This document shows, piece by piece, positions 7,305 to 9,749 of a stretch of 9,749 nucleotides of DNA (its first letter is position 1; each line of letters opens with the position of its first letter). Position numbers and translations under genes: made by a program. The stretch spans positions 1-9,749 of the forward strand of contig JAPKCE010000052.1 in the NCBI GenBank assembly GCA_028823075.1. The letters are read 5' to 3'. The notes beneath the pieces were generated by a model. That model saw only the letters and a list, made by a program, of their open reading frames with translations. It was not told the DNA's origin and did not search any database. The DNA comes from Myxococcota bacterium. GTDB taxonomy: Bacteria > Myxococcota > UBA4151.

Positions 7305-8251
7305 GACGGCTCCAGCAAGCGCACGCCGCGCAATTGAGCACTGCGCGAGCGAGGGTTCGCCAACAACTCATCATCCCCGGGACGCAAAGGCTTGCGAGTC
7401 AAGGCATCGAAACGCCGGTACCGTAGTGGCTCGCGCAGCGCGGCTCGCGGCGGCCCGTAATCATCTACGGTCTCTTGGCGCATCCACAATTTAACGGCGC
7501 GATGCTCCAGCGAATGAAAGGAGATCAGCGCTGCTATGCCGCTAGGCGCAAGAAGCGCGGGCAAACTCTCCAAAAGCTTTTCAATCACTTCAAGTTCACG
7601 ATTAACGGCGATGCGAATAGCTTGAAAGACTTGAGTCGCCGGATGCTTTTGCCCCTGACGAGGCCAACGTTTCAGCGCAGCGCAGACGACTTCCGCGAGT
7701 TGGCCGGTGGTCTCGACCGGCCGAGCAGCGACCAGAGCGGCAGCGATGCGCCGGCTGGCGCGTTCGTCGCCATAGCGATAAATCACATCGGCGAGTTCGC
7801 TTTGTTCCACTTCGGCAAGCCAGTCGCTTGCGTCAAAATCTGCGTGTTGATCCATAACCATGCGTAACGGCTCGTCACGACGAAAACTAAAGCCGCGACC
7901 GGGTTCATCAAGCTGCATGCTCGACATACCAAAATCGGCGAGAAGACCGTCGACCTTGGTCACGCCGTAAGCATCCAGCAAGCCGGCGATATCTTCAAAG
8001 TTCCCACGCAGTAAAACCACCCGAGGGTCATCTGCTAGCCCACTGCGCCGCGCCTCTTCATGCGCCCGCTCATCCTGATCGACTGCAAATAGCCGGGCAT
8101 CGTCAGGCAAGCCTCTGAGGATGGCACGGCAATGCCCGCCAGCGCCCAGAGTACAATCCACAAAAACGCCACCGCGCTGGGGCTGTAAAATGTCTAAAGT
8201 CTCAGCGAGCAAAACCGGCACATGGGGACCTGTCTCTGCCCCGGCTCCCAT
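7301..8251 (-). CDS. rsmH: 16S rRNA (cytosine(1402)-N(4))-methyltransferase
   Basis: SAM-dependent enzyme (also called MraW) that methylates N4 of C1402 in 16S rRNA at the ribosomal decoding centre. It has 316 residues, the usual length. Motifs are HVPVLL (10-15), FVDCTLGAGGH (30-40, SAM-binding motif I), AVDQDERA (56-63), LADFGMSSMQLD (104-115), GFSFR (120-124), ATQVFQAIRIAVNREL (205-220), SFHSLEHR (244-251) and NPRSRSAQLRG (299-309). The segment after GFSFR is normally D-G-P-L-D-M-R-M-D but reads DEPLRMVMD (126-134), with three changes in a well-conserved loop. The ATG overlaps the mraZ stop as TAATG. A GGAGG nine bases upstream sits inside the palindrome GGAGGCCTCC. Identification is very secure. 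Confidence 0.97.
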   Translation of the reverse strand: MGAGAETGPHVPVLLAETLDILQPQRGGVFVDCTLGAGGHCRAILRGLPDDARLFAVDQDERAHEEARRSGLADDPRVVLLRGNFEDIAGLLDAYGVTKVDGLLADFGMSSMQLDEPGRGFSFRRDEPLRMVMDQHADFDASDWLAEVEQSELADVIYRYGDERASRRIAAALVAARPVETTGQLAEVVCAALKRWPRQGQKHPATQVFQAIRIAVNRELEVIEKLLESLPALLAPSGIAALISFHSLEHRAVKLWMRQETVDDYGPPRAALREPLRYRRFDALTRKPLRPGDDELLANPRSRSAQLRGVRLLEPS

Positions 8252-8781
8252 TAGAGGAGGCCTCCAGCCCGGCCGCGGAAGGCGACCAACGCGCCACCAT
8301 CGGGCAGCGCGCTCTCGGCATCTTCGATCTCACTGAACAGCGCCCAACTCTCGGCGCTAAAAATCCGCAGTTTGTTGCGCTCACCAAGCCAATACAACTC
8401 GCCCGATTCGAGCCCAGCGGCTTGGCGCAAAGGCTTGGGCACCACGATGCGGTCGCTACCATCACGTGTAATCTGAACCGCTCGTCGATTAAAACGCCGC
8501 CAAAGCGTGGCGCGCACAGGGTCAAAAGGGCCGCGCTCAAGTAAAGCAAGCGCTTCGGCAACGTCTTCGGGTGCCATCAACAACAGATGCACCGGCCGAT
8601 GCGGATCGGGAGAAAGCCCAATAACCAAAGTTCGATCTTCACCCGGGCTCTGCGCCTGAATACGCCCCAGCCAAGTCGCCGGAACAGGACTGCGCCCCAC
8701 CTTATTCAAAGTGGTTTGAGCACATCCAACATAACCGTGAGCTCGGGCCAGACTCATCAGAACACATCCGTTCAAAGACAT
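8251..8781 (-). CDS. mraZ: divergent MraZ-type transcriptional regulator
   Basis: First gene of the cluster. MraZ proteins bind DNA through two AbrB-like repeats and act at their own dcw promoter. At 176 residues it is longer than the usual ~145-150. The second repeat is clear: DGSDRIVVPKPLRQAAGL (107-124), then YWLGERNKLRIFSAESW (130-146). The first repeat is degraded: the usual D-x-K-G-R reads NKVGR (26-30), followed by SPVPATW. There is an extra tail after EIED (151-154). The start is uncertain. The ATG at 8781 has no good ribosome site, and the ATG at 8757 (residue 9) would fit the family N-terminus better. Assignment rests on the second repeat and the position just before rsmH. I infer retained DNA binding but cannot show it. 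Confidence 0.85.
   Translation of the reverse strand: MSLNGCVLMSLARAHGYVGCAQTTLNKVGRSPVPATWLGRIQAQSPGEDRTLVIGLSPDPHRPVHLLLMAPEDVAEALALLERGPFDPVRATLWRRFNRRAVQITRDGSDRIVVPKPLRQAAGLESGELYWLGERNKLRIFSAESWALFSEIEDAESALPDGGALVAFRGRAGGLL
8256..8265 (-). repeat. palindrome GGAGGCCTCC containing the rsmH ribosome site
   Basis: A perfect 10-base palindrome at the end of mraZ. Its first half (GGAGG, 8265-8261) is the best Shine-Dalgarno for rsmH, nine bases from the ATG. With no loop it cannot fold alone into a stable hairpin. It may be chance in a Gly/Leu coding stretch. Confidence 0.4.
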
Positions 8782-8802
8782 TTCAACACAATCAACAACA
8801 AG

Positions 8803-8831
8803 TTAGTACAATGAGAGCCAACCGGATTCAA
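8803..8831 (-). promoter_or_regulatory. mraZp: weak candidate sigma70-type promoter for the mraZ cluster
   Basis: Read on the minus strand, TTGAAT (8831-8826) matches four of six bases of the -35 consensus. After 17 bases, TACTAA (8808-8803) matches three of six of the -10. The spacing is ideal but the -10 is poor. Transcription would start near 8796, giving a short leader before mraZ. An alternative AT-rich element, TATATA, lies at about 8849-8854 but has no convincing -35. A promoter is expected between the terminator and mraZ, but this exact site is a guess. Confidence 0.3.
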
Positions 8832-8943
8832 GGGCCGAACGGGTAGGTTTATATAGATGCTGATAAGGTGTTGGGATTGCTTGGTTGGGAAGGGCGGCGA
8901 GGTTTAGGTTCATGCTTCGGCGCGGTTTAGCGGCAGCCCGGAG

Positions 8944-8983
8944 AAACAAAAAAAGAAAAGCGACGACCAAATGGTCGTCGCTT
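8944..8983 (-). terminator. intrinsic terminator of the lipoprotein gene
   Basis: A perfect hairpin has arms 8958-8968 and 8973-8983 (AAGCGACGACC and its complement) around AAAT. The outer loop A and T can also pair. Read on the minus strand it is followed by a T-rich tract (8957-8944). It lies 25 bases beyond the stop of the gene ending at 9009 and points the right way to end it. It also separates that transcript from the mraZ cluster, whose start is about 160 bases further on. Confidence 0.88.
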
Positions 8984-9008
8984 CATGCGGTCTGTTAAAG
9001 ACTGGGGC

Positions 9009-9749
9009 TTAGTCGAACCAACCGGCTGCCGCGCCGCTGGCTAGGACACCGCCAAGTACGCCACCGACAATAGGTCCAGCAGGAGGCAAGCCGGAACCCA
9101 TGGCAGCACCCGCTCCTGCGCCAGCGCAGTCAGCAAAAATCCAATCTCTATCGGCACCACCACCACCATCACCACCGCCATTGGCCTCGGTCTCGATGCT
9201 CCAGAATGCCATTGAAGCAGCAGCTACGCTTCGCATAATACGACCGTAGTCACCGCCGTCGTAACAGCCTTGGTCTTGCCCCATTTTACCAATATTCGAT
9301 TTGATCTCCGCGCTGCCGGTTGCTCGTCCGGTCCGGAAGGTGGTGAGCGTCGGTAGAAACCAATCTGGTAATCCATTACCAATATTGATCATTCGTGCCG
9401 AAAGAGCATCAACAAATGATCCGCCACGTTCAACAGAGTCGGCGATATTAACCATCTCGGCGGTTACTTCAGCGCCTACCTCGTTGACTTTGTCACAGTC
9501 GATGTTCATTTCACACAACCAGGTTACTAATGCACCCGACGCAATAGCCATATTGCCTGACAGATCATCACCAAAGCGCAGGTCACCGGAAGCGATTTTT
9601 CGCTTGAGCATCGCCAATCCAGCGTTGTGTAAAATACCGATTCCATGTCCGCCAATCGTCGGCACCGGTTCTGAACACACCTCGGGGGCCGGCGTCCCGC
9701 GCCCTTGCTCCTCGATTGTTGAGTCTCCATCGGTTGGCGCGCAGGCAAG
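9009..9749 (-). CDS. putative lipoprotein of unknown function, 5'-truncated, glycine-rich C-terminus
   Basis: I do not recognise this gene. The frame is open to the last base of the window, so its start lies outside. The visible 246 residues begin Leu-Ala-Cys (Cys codon 9743-9741), matching the end of a lipobox. A Thr/Ser/Glu/Pro-rich linker follows, typical of a mature lipoprotein. I infer export, lipidation and membrane anchoring, although the rest of the signal peptide is not visible. The middle (about 60-185) looks mixed and largely helical. A glycine run sits at 191-198, followed by a small-residue, GxxxG-like tail (about 209-243) ending GWFD. Besides the lipobox Cys there are five Cys (25, 79, 85, 162, 208). 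An in-frame GTG at 9680 could be taken as the start, but that would cut away the lipobox. A strong terminator follows the stop. Confidence 0.75.
   Translation of the reverse strand, partial: LACAPTDGDSTIEEQGRGTPAPEVCSEPVPTIGGHGIGILHNAGLAMLKRKIASGDLRFGDDLSGNMAIASGALVTWLCEMNIDCDKVNEVGAEVTAEMVNIADSVERGGSFVDALSARMINIGNGLPDWFLPTLTTFRTGRATGSAEIKSNIGKMGQDQGCYDGGDYGRIMRSVAAASMAFWSIETEANGGGDGGGGADRDWIFADCAGAGAGAAMGSGLPPAGPIVGGVLGGVLASGAAAGWFD

Larger units (their letters stand above)
8782..9008. other. intergenic region between mraZ and the upstream lipoprotein gene
   Basis: The only non-coding gap in the window, 227 bases. It holds the terminator of the lipoprotein gene (8944-8983) and a weak candidate promoter for the cluster (8803-8831). 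On the plus strand there is a run of G-triplets with a roughly 10-base period: TGGG at 8872, TGGT at 8882 and GGGC at 8892. No small ORF with a ribosome site or RNA gene was recognised. Confidence 0.8.

Noticed and set aside
8958..8983. Perfect inverted repeat considered as an operator or attachment site
   Set aside because: The adjacent T-rich tract and position just after a stop codon fit an intrinsic terminator. No integrase or duplicated copy is present.
9009..9680. GTG at 9680 as the true start of the right-hand gene
   Set aside because: The frame continues without a stop to the window edge and would lose a plausible lipobox (Leu-Ala-Cys) and linker.

Overview
The window is almost entirely a bacterial division and cell-wall (dcw) cluster, read on the minus strand. 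From right to left the order is mraZ, rsmH (mraW), ftsL, ftsI, murE, murF, mraY and murD. murD runs off the left edge. The genes are packed without gaps: every junction overlaps by 1, 4 or 7 bases or abuts exactly. This suggests one polycistronic message with translational coupling. By general knowledge of dcw clusters, ftsW, murG and murC would be expected beyond the left edge, but they are not visible here.

Together these genes take UDP-MurNAc-L-Ala from the D-Glu step (MurD) through meso-diaminopimelate (MurE) and D-Ala-D-Ala (MurF) addition. MraY then transfers the product to undecaprenyl phosphate to give lipid I, and FtsI crosslinks peptidoglycan at the septum with FtsL as a divisome partner. 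MraZ is the likely local transcription factor and RsmH a 16S rRNA methyltransferase. MurE carries the DNPR signature, so the wall is predicted to be of the meso-DAP type, as in most Gram-negatives.

Right of mraZ is a 227-base intergenic gap. It holds a weak candidate promoter for the cluster and a strong intrinsic terminator facing the other way along the same strand. That terminator closes a second minus-strand gene that enters from the right edge. This gene is 5'-truncated: its frame is open to the last base and begins Leu-Ala-Cys, a lipoprotein-type lipobox, so it is probably an exported lipoprotein. Its C-terminus is glycine-rich and zipper-like, and I do not recognise the family.

The organism is probably a Gram-negative bacterium of moderately high GC. 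A PASTA domain on FtsI, the long MraY loop and the lipoprotein suggest the old deltaproteobacterial assemblage (for example Myxococcota or Bradymonadota). This is an inference from style, not a marker-based placement. The most notable sequence-level oddity is that all three Mur ligases have lost part of the N-x-x-N motif usually treated as invariant in the family. MraZ is also strongly diverged in its first half. No mobile element, CRISPR array, tRNA or rRNA was seen, and I see no convincing new multi-gene system.
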